From: Thauera aminoaromatica S2
GTDB taxonomy: Bacteria; Pseudomonadota; Gammaproteobacteria; Burkholderiales; Rhodocyclaceae
Length of the DNA: 64,000 nucleotides
Assembly (NCBI RefSeq): GCF_000310185.1
Contig: NZ_AMXD01000001.1
Location: forward strand, 62,001-126,000
Direction of reading: 5' to 3'
Shown piece after piece: positions 35,439 to 42,757 of the stretch. Positions within the stretch are counted from its first letter, which is position 1. Each line of letters opens with the position of its first letter. A program made the translations under genes and the position numbers. Under the pieces are notes generated by a model. That model searched no databases. It had not been told where the DNA came from and saw nothing but the letters and a program-made list of their open reading frames with translations.

Positions 35439-35466
35439 GATATAAACCACGTTAAACTTAACTCAA
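35439..35466 (-). promoter_or_regulatory. Promoter and palindrome of the XRE gene
   Basis: Reading leftward, TTGAGT (35466-35461) and TATATC (35444-35439) are -35 and -10 boxes 16 bp apart. GTTAAACTTAAC (35451-35462) is a perfect 5-2-5 palindrome inside this promoter, a good operator candidate. TTGACA at 35432-35437 could serve a rightward promoter for the divergent gene. Confidence 0.6.
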
Positions 35467-35517
35467 TAGAAGCGACTTCATCGGTCGCCGCGAGTTCACT
35501 GCCTGGAGGAACTGGAC

Positions 35518-36144
35518 GTGAAATCGAGCGATGCCTCCACTGAAATCCGGGTGGCTGTGCTCGGCGAGTGGGTGCCTTCACCGCTTGCCGACTTGCTGGC
35601 GTTGCAGCGCGCCGAAGAGCCAGAGACCGCCACCGCCTTGATCGGATGCAGTTCCACAGCGCAGGCGCAGGAACTGCCGCACGATAACTTTGACTTGGCC
35701 CTGTCCACAGCCGCCTGGGAGTGGCCAGGCTGGGTGTGCGAGCCGTTGTGGCATGACACGCTGGCAGTCGCCGTCGCCAAGCGCTCGCACCTGCTGTCCT
35801 ACCGTGAAGTGCCTCGCCAAGAGCTGCTCAAGCAGCCGTTGATCTGCGCGCAGTCAACGGCCGACGAGCCGTGGCGCGCGGTGGCGCATGGCCTGGTCGA
35901 GGATGCACCGCAGGGCCATGAGCAGACCGTCAGCACCTTCGACATGGCGATGACGCTCGTCTCCGCGGGCTACGGCATTGCCGTCGCACCCGCCGCGAGA
36001 CTGACCTGCTACCTGCGTCGCGGCATCGCCGCGCGGCCATTGGCTGGCGCACCCATCATCGTGATGGCCTACCTGCTTCGCCCGTCCTCGTCCTTGACCG
36101 AGCCCCAGGAAAGATTCGCCCGCCGCGCGCGCTCCGTGTCCTGA
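35518..36144 (+). CDS. LysR-type substrate-binding-domain protein without HTH
   Basis: A 208-residue protein matching only the effector-binding half of LysR regulators (FDLALSTAAWEWPGWVCEPLWHD; LAVAVAKRSHLL; DMAMTLVSAGYGIAVAPAAR). No N-terminal helix-turn-helix is present, and the upstream sequence holds a promoter region rather than a lost HTH. It may sense a small molecule or act by forming mixed oligomers. It ends about 30 bp from the convergent integrase stop. Confidence 0.8.
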   Translation: MKSSDASTEIRVAVLGEWVPSPLADLLALQRAEEPETATALIGCSSTAQAQELPHDNFDLALSTAAWEWPGWVCEPLWHDTLAVAVAKRSHLLSYREVPRQELLKQPLICAQSTADEPWRAVAHGLVEDAPQGHEQTVSTFDMAMTLVSAGYGIAVAPAARLTCYLRRGIAARPLAGAPIIVMAYLLRPSSSLTEPQERFARRARSVS

Positions 36145-36176
36145 GACAGGGGCGCGCACTGCTGGGCGCTGGCGCG

Positions 36177-38033
36177 CTACGCAAACGCCACCTGCTGCGG
36201 GGACCACTCGCTTTCCTTCACCGTCGTGCTCACCGCCATGATGATCTTGTCGAGATTTGTGGCACTGACGCTTTCCAGAGCCGAGCCGCCGCGCAGCTTC
36301 GCGCGCGGCTGCAGGAGCGCGTTGTAGATCTGCCAAGGGTCGGCGCCCCTGGTCAGCTTGAGGACCGCCTGGATCAGCGCGTGCTTGACCGGATCGAGAT
36401 GCCAATCCGGCACGCGCTGACCACGGTTGCCCAGGTTCAGCGCCAGCAGGTTGCCGGCCTTGATCTCGTAGCTGATCCACCGGCGGGACTTGCCCGCCAT
36501 CTTCGCGTACTCGGCGACTGGCAGGTTGTGTGGTGCCTCGAAGACATCGACCAGTTCCATCCGCTGGCGCTGTATGTCGGACAGCGGTTCCTCCATGACG
36601 GAACGCGGCAACGGCACTGCGGGCAGCCGATGCGTCTCGGCTGACACCAGTGGCATCGCGTCTCCCGGCCTGGTCACGATCAGGAGCGGCGCCGACGCGG
36701 CCGCTGGTTTGGGTGGCGCACTCGCGGCTTCCTCATCCGAGAGGACGGGCACGCCCTCCAAATGAATGGTGAGCGGCATGCTCGCTGCCTCGACCATGTT
36801 CTGCTCGAAGAGATCGAGCCGGTCGGCCCAATCCTGCATCATCCGCCGCCGCTGCTCGACGTACTCGGCGTGGTTGTAGGTGGCACTGACCTTGTTGGGA
36901 TCGACGTGCGAGAGTTGCGCGTCCACCCACACCTTCGGGTAGCCGATCTCGTTGAGCGCGGTGGACATCGTGCCCCGGATGCCGTGCCCGGTCAGCAGGT
37001 CGCGATAGCCCATGCGCTTGAGCGCGCCGTTGAGCGTGTTCTCGCTCATGCGCTTCTTCAACTCGCTGTCGTGGCGGAACAGATAGTGCTGGGCCGGTTT
37101 GAGCTGTTCGAGCAGGTGCCGGACGATCTCGATGGCCTGCACCGACAGCGGCACGATGTAGGGTGGAATGTCCTTGGGCAACTGGCGCTTCCTGCGCATG
37201 TCCACCTGGAGCTGCTTCACGACCTCGGGCGGGATGATCCAGAGGCCCCGATCGAGGTCGAACTGATCCGGCGTCGCCAGGCGCAGCTCGCCCGTGCGCA
37301 CGCCGGTGAATAGCAGCAGCCGCAGACCGAGCTGGGTCTGCAGCCGGCCACGATACTTGCGCAGGCGCTGCAACAGCTTCGGCAACTCGGCCATGCGCAG
37401 GAACGGGTTGTGGTTCACCGGGGGCAGCGGCAGCGCCACCACGTCGAGGTCGGAAGCCGGGTTCTGCTCCAGGCCCGGCACGACCACCAGCGCGTAGCGG
37501 AACATCTGGTTGAACCACGTCCTGACTTTCTCGGCGACGGAGAGCGCCTTGCGCCGCTCGATCCTGGCGATCACTTCCAGCAGGTCAGGGCGTTTGATGT
37601 CGTAGATCGAGCGCTTGCCCAGCAAGGGCAGCACATCCTTGGCGAAGACGCGAGGGAGGATCGAGAGGGTGGTCTGCCGGCCCTTCTTGAGGCCGCGTTC
37701 GCGGTGGGCAAGCCACTTCTTGTAGATCGCCTCGAAGGTGTTTTCACCGGCGAGTTTGACCGCGGCGCGCTTTTGCTTGCGGTGAAGGCGCGGGTTGATG
37801 TCCTTGGCCACCAAGGCGCGCGCCTCGTCACGCAGGGCGCGTGCCTCACGAAGGGACACCTCGGGATAGGTGCCCAGCGACATGCGCTTGGGCTCCTTCA
37901 TCCAGTAGTAACGGAAGTGCCAGCTCTTGCTGCCCGTGGCCGTCACGGCCAGGGAGAGACCATCGATGTCTGGAAGTGTGTAGGCCTTGCCGGTGGCTTT
38001 GGCTTGGCGGACCACCAAGTCTGAGAGTGCCAT
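36177..38033 (-). CDS. int: ICE tyrosine integrase with long C-terminal extension
   Basis: A 618-residue integrase. The N-terminal arm-binding domain (DUF4102 type, LPDIDGLSLAVTATGSKSWHF) and core-binding domain precede the catalytic domain. The latter has Arg in LLFTGVRTGELRL, HGIRGTMS, the HVDP box and tyrosine in ATYNHAEY (about residues 383-392). Beyond it are about 220 more residues, including a candidate HTH (about 502-540) and a stretch similar to the Xre/MbcA/ParS toxin-binding domain (about 541-602). CAGGAG precedes the ATG. It recombines the ICE at the adjacent tRNA-Gly end. Confidence 0.92.
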   Translation of the reverse strand: MALSDLVVRQAKATGKAYTLPDIDGLSLAVTATGSKSWHFRYYWMKEPKRMSLGTYPEVSLREARALRDEARALVAKDINPRLHRKQKRAAVKLAGENTFEAIYKKWLAHRERGLKKGRQTTLSILPRVFAKDVLPLLGKRSIYDIKRPDLLEVIARIERRKALSVAEKVRTWFNQMFRYALVVVPGLEQNPASDLDVVALPLPPVNHNPFLRMAELPKLLQRLRKYRGRLQTQLGLRLLLFTGVRTGELRLATPDQFDLDRGLWIIPPEVVKQLQVDMRRKRQLPKDIPPYIVPLSVQAIEIVRHLLEQLKPAQHYLFRHDSELKKRMSENTLNGALKRMGYRDLLTGHGIRGTMSTALNEIGYPKVWVDAQLSHVDPNKVSATYNHAEYVEQRRRMMQDWADRLDLFEQNMVEAASMPLTIHLEGVPVLSDEEAASAPPKPAAASAPLLIVTRPGDAMPLVSAETHRLPAVPLPRSVMEEPLSDIQRQRMELVDVFEAPHNLPVAEYAKMAGKSRRWISYEIKAGNLLALNLGNRGQRVPDWHLDPVKHALIQAVLKLTRGADPWQIYNALLQPRAKLRGGSALESVSATNLDKIIMAVSTTVKESEWSPQQVAFA

Positions 38034-38271
38034 GCTCTAGCTCCTGAACATGAGTCAGGAACCAGATGCTTAACCCATCGACCTCAGCGCCCTAGCAACA
38101 ATCCGGAAGCCGTCGTGCCCGCAAAAATGGACACAAAAATGGACATAAACGTCGTGGCTTCAGGTGGATTTCCGTGGAGCCCACTGGAACATCGAGGTGT
38201 CGAAAACTCAACCAGAATCAACGACTTACGATGCCTCTTGGACTTCCTCAGAATTCCCTGGAACGATGCAG

Positions 38272-38290
38272 TGGAGCGGGTGAAGGGAAT
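38272..38290. other. Presumed ICE attachment core (attB-type tRNA 3' end)
   Basis: The 3' end of tRNA-Gly, including the CCA and the acceptor/T-arm bases, is the usual crossover segment for integrases of this class. The second copy must lie at the other ICE end outside the window, so the exact core length cannot be measured here. Confidence 0.6.
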
Positions 38291-38346
38291 CGAACCCTCG
38301 TCATGAGCTTGGGAAGCTCAGGTAATAGCCATTATACGACACCCGC
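38272..38346 (-). tRNA. tRNA-Gly (anticodon CCC)
   Basis: The 75-nt sequence folds as a full cloverleaf. Acceptor stem GCGGGTG pairs with CACCCGC. The anticodon stem TGAGC/GCTCA encloses loop TTCCCAA with anticodon CCC. The T arm carries GGTTCGATTCC, and a 3' CCA is encoded. It reads leftward, so its 3' end faces the ICE and remains intact after integration. No other tRNA gene was found in the window. Confidence 0.95.
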
Positions 38347-38385
38347 ATTTCGGGCCGATCTGGCGCCGACCGCGAAGAAGGCCGG

Positions 38386-38414
38386 ATTGTACTGCCACGG
38401 CCGGTGCGCTTCAA
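38386..38414 (-). promoter_or_regulatory. tRNA-Gly promoter
   Basis: On the minus strand TTGAAG (38414-38409) and TACAAT (38391-38386) are separated by 17 bp. The -10 box lies about 40 bp before the mature tRNA 5' end. Confidence 0.6.
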
Positions 38415-38428
38415 CCGCGGCGGTGTTT

Positions 38429-40159
38429 TCAGGCGGTGAGCCGTTCCACCGCCTCGCGGATGCGTGCCGGCTCGTCCATCTTGAGGATGCGCTGCACCCT
38501 GGGGGCGAGCTCGCCGAGGTCGGCGCGCAGCACCTGCTGCTTGATCTCGAGGATGCTGCCCGGGTGCATCGAGAAGTTGCGCAGGCCCATGCCGAGCAGC
38601 AGCTCGGTGTACAGCGGGTCGCCCGCCATCTCGCCGCACACCGACACCGGCAGGCCGAAGCGCGCGCCGCTGGAGATGGTGCCGGCGATGAGCTTGAGCA
38701 CGGCGGGGTGGAGCGGGTCGTAGAGGTGCGCGACGGCCTCGTCCGAGCGGTCGATCGCCAGGGTGTACTGGATGAGGTCGTTGGTGCCGATCGACAGGAA
38801 GGCCAGCCGCCGGATGAACATGCCGAGCGACAGCGCCGCGGCGGGCACCTCGATCATGCCGCCGATGCGGATGCCCTCGTCGAACTTGATCTTTTCGGCG
38901 CGCAGCTCGGCCTTGGCCTTCTCGAGCAGGGTCAGGCACTGGTCGACCTCCTGGGCGTGGGCGAGCATCGGCACCATGATCTGCAGGCGGCCGTGGGCCG
39001 AGGCGCGCAGCAGCGCGCGCAGCTGCGTCTTGAACATCTTGGGCTCGGCCAGCGAGTAGCGCACCGCGCGCAGGCCGAGCGCCGGGTTGGGTTCCTCGCG
39101 CGCCTGGGCACCGTTGAGCGCCTTGTCGGCGCCGACGTCGAAAGTGCGGATGGTGACCGGCTTGCCGGGCAGGGCCTTGACCACGGCGCGGTAGGCCTCG
39201 TACTGCTCTTCCTCGTCGGGCAGGGTGTCGCGGCCGATGAAGAGGAACTCGGTGCGGTACAGGCCGATGCCGTCGGCGTTGGCGCTCTTGACCGCGGGCA
39301 GGTCCTTGGGGCCCTCGATGTTGGCGAGCAGGTTGACCTCCTCGCCGTCGAGCGTGGCGGCGCGGGTGTCGCGCAGGCGGTTGAGCTTGGAACGCTCGAT
39401 CTCGAGCTCGCTGCGGCGCAGGCGGTATTCCTCGACGATCTGCTCGTCGGGGGCGACGATGATCACGCCGCGGGTGCCGTCGACGATGATGAGCTCGTCG
39501 TCCTCAAGCAGGTCGCGCACGTGGTGCAGGCCGACCACCGCGGGGATCTTGAGGCTGCGCGCGACGATCGCGGTGTGGCTGGTGGGGCCGCCGACGTCGG
39601 TGACGAAGCCGGCGATGTTGTGGTCGCGGAAGCCGATGGTGTCGGCGGGCGACAGATCGTGGGCGACGACGATGCTGCCCAGCCCGTCGCGCCGACGCGG
39701 CGGCAGGTGGCCGGGGTGGCCGAGCAGCACCTTGACCAGGCGCTCGACGACCTGGACGACATCGGCCTGGCGTTCGCGCAGGTAGGGGTCCTCGATCTGG
39801 CGGAACTGCTCGACCAGGTGCTCCATCTGCTGCACCAGCGCCCACTCGGCGTTGCAGCGGCGCTCGGTGACGAGCTGGCGGGCGGCGTCGACCAGCATCG
39901 GGTCGGCGAGCATCATCAGCTGCAGATCGACGAAGGCGCCGACCTCGCTGTGCGCCTGGCCGGAGGTGGTGATCGCCTTGAGACCGATCAGCTCGCCCTG
40001 GACGGTGGCGAGGGCCTCGTCGAGACGGGCGAGTTCATCGTCGAGGTAGCGCGGCGCGACGTGGTAGTGATTGACCTCGAGCAGCGCGTGAGAGACGAGG
40101 TGGACATGGCCGATCGCGATGCCCTGCGAGACCGCCAGGCCGTGCAGCGTGAATGACAT
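38429..40159 (-). CDS. ptsI: PTS Enzyme I (phosphoenolpyruvate-protein phosphotransferase)
   Basis: A 576-residue Enzyme I of normal length. The phospho-accepting His195 is in GGPTSHTAIVAR. The PEP-binding barrel shows LLANIEGPKDL, GLYRTEFLF, and the catalytic cysteine motif SVCGEMAGDP near the end. It transfers phosphate from PEP to HPr in the cytosol. It lies just downstream of ptsH (1-bp gap). No sugar-specific EIIBC gene is present nearby, which suits the regulatory PTS of betaproteobacteria. Confidence 0.95.
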   Translation of the reverse strand: MSFTLHGLAVSQGIAIGHVHLVSHALLEVNHYHVAPRYLDDELARLDEALATVQGELIGLKAITTSGQAHSEVGAFVDLQLMMLADPMLVDAARQLVTERRCNAEWALVQQMEHLVEQFRQIEDPYLRERQADVVQVVERLVKVLLGHPGHLPPRRRDGLGSIVVAHDLSPADTIGFRDHNIAGFVTDVGGPTSHTAIVARSLKIPAVVGLHHVRDLLEDDELIIVDGTRGVIIVAPDEQIVEEYRLRRSELEIERSKLNRLRDTRAATLDGEEVNLLANIEGPKDLPAVKSANADGIGLYRTEFLFIGRDTLPDEEEQYEAYRAVVKALPGKPVTIRTFDVGADKALNGAQAREEPNPALGLRAVRYSLAEPKMFKTQLRALLRASAHGRLQIMVPMLAHAQEVDQCLTLLEKAKAELRAEKIKFDEGIRIGGMIEVPAAALSLGMFIRRLAFLSIGTNDLIQYTLAIDRSDEAVAHLYDPLHPAVLKLIAGTISSGARFGLPVSVCGEMAGDPLYTELLLGMGLRNFSMHPGSILEIKQQVLRADLGELAPRVQRILKMDEPARIREAVERLTA

Positions 40160-40160
40160 C

Positions 40161-40430
40161 TCATTCCCCTTCGCCGAAGCGGTCGGCGACCAGCTCCTGG
40201 ATGGCCTGCAGTGCCGCGTCGGCGCCCTCGCCCTGGGTGTCGATGGTGATCGTGCTGCCGCGCGCGGCCGCCAGCATCATCACCCCCATGATGCTCTTCG
40301 CGTTCACCCGGCGGCCGTTGCGCTCGAGCCAGACCTCGCACGGAAAGCTGCTGGCAAGCTGGGTGAGCTTGGCCGAGGCGCGCGCGTGCAGACCGAGCTT
40401 GTTGATGATGGGGGCGTCTCCTCGCGGCAT
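40161..40430 (-). CDS. ptsH: Phosphocarrier protein HPr
   Basis: An 89-residue HPr. His15 is in KLGLHARASAKL and the regulatory Ser46 is in NAKSIMGVMML, both at the canonical positions. It carries phosphate from Enzyme I to EIIA proteins. The chosen ATG at 40430 gives the correct HPr length. It sits between the EIIA(Man) gene and ptsI in one minus-strand operon. Confidence 0.95.
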   Translation of the reverse strand: MPRGDAPIINKLGLHARASAKLTQLASSFPCEVWLERNGRRVNAKSIMGVMMLAAARGSTITIDTQGEGADAALQAIQELVADRFGEGE

Positions 40431-40483
40431 CTTCGCGGTTCTCCGTGGTGCGTTCGTTCGTATGTTCTTGTTGGCGGGTGTGA

Positions 40484-40873
40484 TCAGCCGGGCTGCACGC
40501 GCGTCACGCCGTCGCCCGCGCCGCTGACGGCGCGCCGGATCAGGGTGTCGAGGTTGCCGTCGCGATGGGTCAGCACGCGCAGCAGCATCGGCAGGCTGAC
40601 TCCGGCGACGAGCTCGATGCGCCCGGGCTCGATCAGGCGCGTGGCGACGTTGCACGGGGTGGCGCCGTAGAGGTCGGCGAGCAGCAGCACGCCTTCGCCG
40701 TCATCGACCGTGGCGATCATCCGGCGCGCGAGGGGCAGCGCGTCGGCGGGATCCTCGCCCGCCGACAGGCCGAGCTGGCCGAGCAGCGGCGGGCGCTTGT
40801 CGAGGACGTGGCACACGCACTGGATCAGCGCTTCGCCGAGGGTGCCGTGGGTGACGAGAAAGAGGCCGATCAT
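40484..40873 (-). CDS. PTS EIIA component, mannose family
   Basis: A 129-residue EIIA(Man)-type protein. The phosphorylation site is His9 in GLFLVTHGTLGE. The family stretches VLLLADLYGATPCN and VAGVSLPMLLRVL are present. Without EIIB/C partners it probably works as a phosphorylation-dependent regulator. It is first in the EIIA-ptsH-ptsI operon. Confidence 0.92.
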   Translation of the reverse strand: MIGLFLVTHGTLGEALIQCVCHVLDKRPPLLGQLGLSAGEDPADALPLARRMIATVDDGEGVLLLADLYGATPCNVATRLIEPGRIELVAGVSLPMLLRVLTHRDGNLDTLIRRAVSGAGDGVTRVQPG

Positions 40874-41085
40874 GGGGTTCTCCGCAGCCTTCGATTCTAG
40901 CCGACTCGCCGCCCGCCGTGCCGCTGCGGGCGGATCGAGTGCGCGGGCGAGGCGAAATCCCATCTGTCATGATCTGTTTGTACAAAAATATGTAGAAAGC
41001 TGCAAGACTCCGCCCCTCGTCGCCGCGGCGAAGGCTCGGCCGTGCGCGTGAATTCCACGAATTCCCATAATGACAAGGAGCTGCA

Positions 41086-41271
41086 ATGACGGATGGCAGC
41101 GATCCGATGGCTCCCTCGGGGGCGGTCAATCCGATCGACACCGACTACAAGGTCGGCCAGGACAACATCGTCCTCAACGTCGGGCCCTTCGGCCTCGACA
41201 TCCACAACCGCGTGTTCGCGGTGTCCGGCCTGCTGGTGGTCGCCTTCGTGATGCTCACCCTGGTGCTGAAC
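41086..41271 (+). pseudogene. BCCT-family transporter, N-terminal remnant
   Basis: About 62 codons resembling the start of betaine/choline/carnitine transporters: DYKVGQDNIVLN, then FGLDIHNRVFAVSGLLVVAF as the first membrane helix. The similarity ends after VMLTLVLN and the frame continues into unrelated sequence antisense to the Fic gene end. The remaining about 450 residues expected for a BCCT protein are missing. GACAAGGAGCTGCA before the ATG is a good ribosome site, so the 5' end of a once-real gene is preserved. Confidence 0.65.
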
Positions 41272-41366
41272 CGCCTGCCGTGCGTCCACGCTGGACCCGG
41301 GCGCTCCTCCATCGTGCGGAATTGCGCTCGACTCGCCAGGACCGCCGCGAACCTGCAGATGCGGGA

Positions 41367-42548
41367 TCAGGGCGCCTTGACGTTCTTCGGACGGATGCAG
41401 CCCGGCCACAGGCGGTTGTCCGTGTCGAGGAAGACGAGTTCGAGCTCGCGCAGCTTCTTGAGGTCGCGGCTGCGGGTCTTGTCGTTGAGCTTGAGGTAGA
41501 GGCTGGCGTACCACGGGGCGTGACGTACCGCGTCCAGCCCCTGCGCCTGCCCCTGCGCCAACAGTTGCGAGACGATGGTGTACTGGCGCGGGTTGAGGGT
41601 CTTGTTGTCGAGCAGCTCGCGGCAACGGCTCTGGAAGAGCAGGACGCCGACGAGGCGATTGACCCGGTCGTGCAAGGCGTCGATCGTCGCCAGCATGCCT
41701 TCCTGGTGAAAAAGCACGAAGTCCGTGTTCGGGTGGGGCCGGTGCTTGTCCGCCCCTTTACGGCAGGTGTTGAAGAGCGTGAAGTAGGCGTCGATGTGCT
41801 CGAGGTAGTAGCGCGCCAGCGCGAAAGGGGCGTATTCGTAGCCGGCGGCCTGCAGCAAGGTCGCTTCGACGACGCGCCCGACACGGCCGTTGCCATCCCA
41901 GAAGGGGTGGATGAGTTCGTAGTAGTAATGCACCAGCGGCGCGCGGACGAGCGGGTGGATGCCTGCATCCACCAACTGGCCGTGCCAGGTGATCAGTGCT
42001 TCGAGCAGGCGCCAGATGTCGCCCCCGTATTGTGGCGGCTTGTAGCGTCCGCCGTGCTGCGGACTGCCGACCTGGGTGGTGCGTCCCTTGGGGGTGTCGC
42101 GGAGAAGGCCGGGGCGGTTGTCGGCGTGCGGCAGATCGTGGGTGATCAGGCCGTGCACCTCGGTCATGAAGTCGATCGACAGCTTCCAGCCCGGATCGAG
42201 CGCAGCCTGTCTTGCGCGTTCGTAGGCGGCCTTGATGTTGAGCACCCGCCGCTGCTCGATCTCCTGCACCTGCGCGGGATCGAGGTCGATGGCGGAGCGT
42301 GTTTCATCCTCGGTGAGCGTGCCGCCTTCGATCGTGTTGGTCCCGTAGATGCTGCTGGCGATCACCTCGCGCTCGAGTTGATTCGCCACCTGCGCGAGCG
42401 GCGAGGCGACGAAGCGCCGATGGGCATCCTCGACGCGCTGCATCGGAAGCTGCAGGCGGCCAGTGTCGACGCCCACCTGAAAGAGGAAGGGGCCAAAGCG
42501 GTCGGTTTCGACGCGCAGCGCGAGCTCGGGAATCTCGGAGGCGATCAT
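41367..42548 (-). CDS. Fic-family protein (class II, N-terminal inhibitory motif)
   Basis: A 393-residue Fic protein. The catalytic motif HPFWDGNGRVGR (residues 214-225) is complete. The N-terminal inhibitory helix motif (S/T)xxxE(G/N) is TNTIEG (residues 70-75), placing it in class II. A winged-helix-like C-terminal region follows. Such enzymes usually transfer AMP from ATP to target proteins; the target here is unknown. The region upstream of its start is AT-rich (42580-42600), unlike neighbouring DNA, suggesting acquisition. Confidence 0.92.
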   Translation of the reverse strand: MIASEIPELALRVETDRFGPFLFQVGVDTGRLQLPMQRVEDAHRRFVASPLAQVANQLEREVIASSIYGTNTIEGGTLTEDETRSAIDLDPAQVQEIEQRRVLNIKAAYERARQAALDPGWKLSIDFMTEVHGLITHDLPHADNRPGLLRDTPKGRTTQVGSPQHGGRYKPPQYGGDIWRLLEALITWHGQLVDAGIHPLVRAPLVHYYYELIHPFWDGNGRVGRVVEATLLQAAGYEYAPFALARYYLEHIDAYFTLFNTCRKGADKHRPHPNTDFVLFHQEGMLATIDALHDRVNRLVGVLLFQSRCRELLDNKTLNPRQYTIVSQLLAQGQAQGLDAVRHAPWYASLYLKLNDKTRSRDLKKLRELELVFLDTDNRLWPGCIRPKNVKAP

Positions 42549-42680
42549 GTCTGCCGGAATGTCCGCTCAAAAAAACAGAATTTTATTATATTTTCAATGA
42601 GATGGCGCGCGTTATCGGCGATCCGTGTCCGTCCGGATGTCCAGCGCTCGAGGCCTGATGGACCCGGCTCGGCAAAAGCG

Positions 42681-42727
42681 AAGGGGCGAACCGGCCGCCG
42701 CATCGCGCGGCAGCGGGTTCGCCCCTT
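42681..42727 (-). terminator. Terminator after the ABC-F gene
   Basis: A perfect 12-bp inverted repeat (AAGGGGCGAACC / GGTTCGCCCCTT) with GC-rich loop lies just beyond the ABC-F stop on the minus strand. A short T run (CGCTTTTGCC) follows in the direction of transcription. Confidence 0.65.
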
Positions 42728-42757
42728 GTCGTGCAACTGCGGCCGGAGCCGCCCGGA

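Larger units (their letters stand above)
1..38271. mobile_element. Integrative and conjugative element, PFGI-1/ICEclc-like class (partial)
   Basis: The stretch carries a full run of transfer genes of the integrating-conjugative-element families first named from Pseudomonas PFGI-1 (PilL-N, TraD, TIGR0374x-0376x, VirB4-type ATPase, TraG-N, MobH relaxase). It ends with a tyrosine integrase whose start codon lies about 240 bp from the 3' end of a tRNA-Gly gene. That is the usual integrase-proximal boundary of this ICE class. The distal boundary and second att copy are outside the window. Cargo is a CBASS operon plus a PrlF-YhaV toxin-antitoxin. Two IS elements interrupt ICE genes. The exact attachment base was not determined; the tRNA 3' end is assumed. 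Confidence 0.9.

Noticed and set aside
35414-35581. Longer start for the XRE protein next to traI
   Set aside because: The extension runs through the promoter and palindrome and has no similarity to the family.
38174-40156. 660-codon plus-strand frame across ptsI
   Set aside because: It is antisense to a clear Enzyme I gene and crosses the tRNA. It has low-complexity Val/Asp/Leu composition and no domain.
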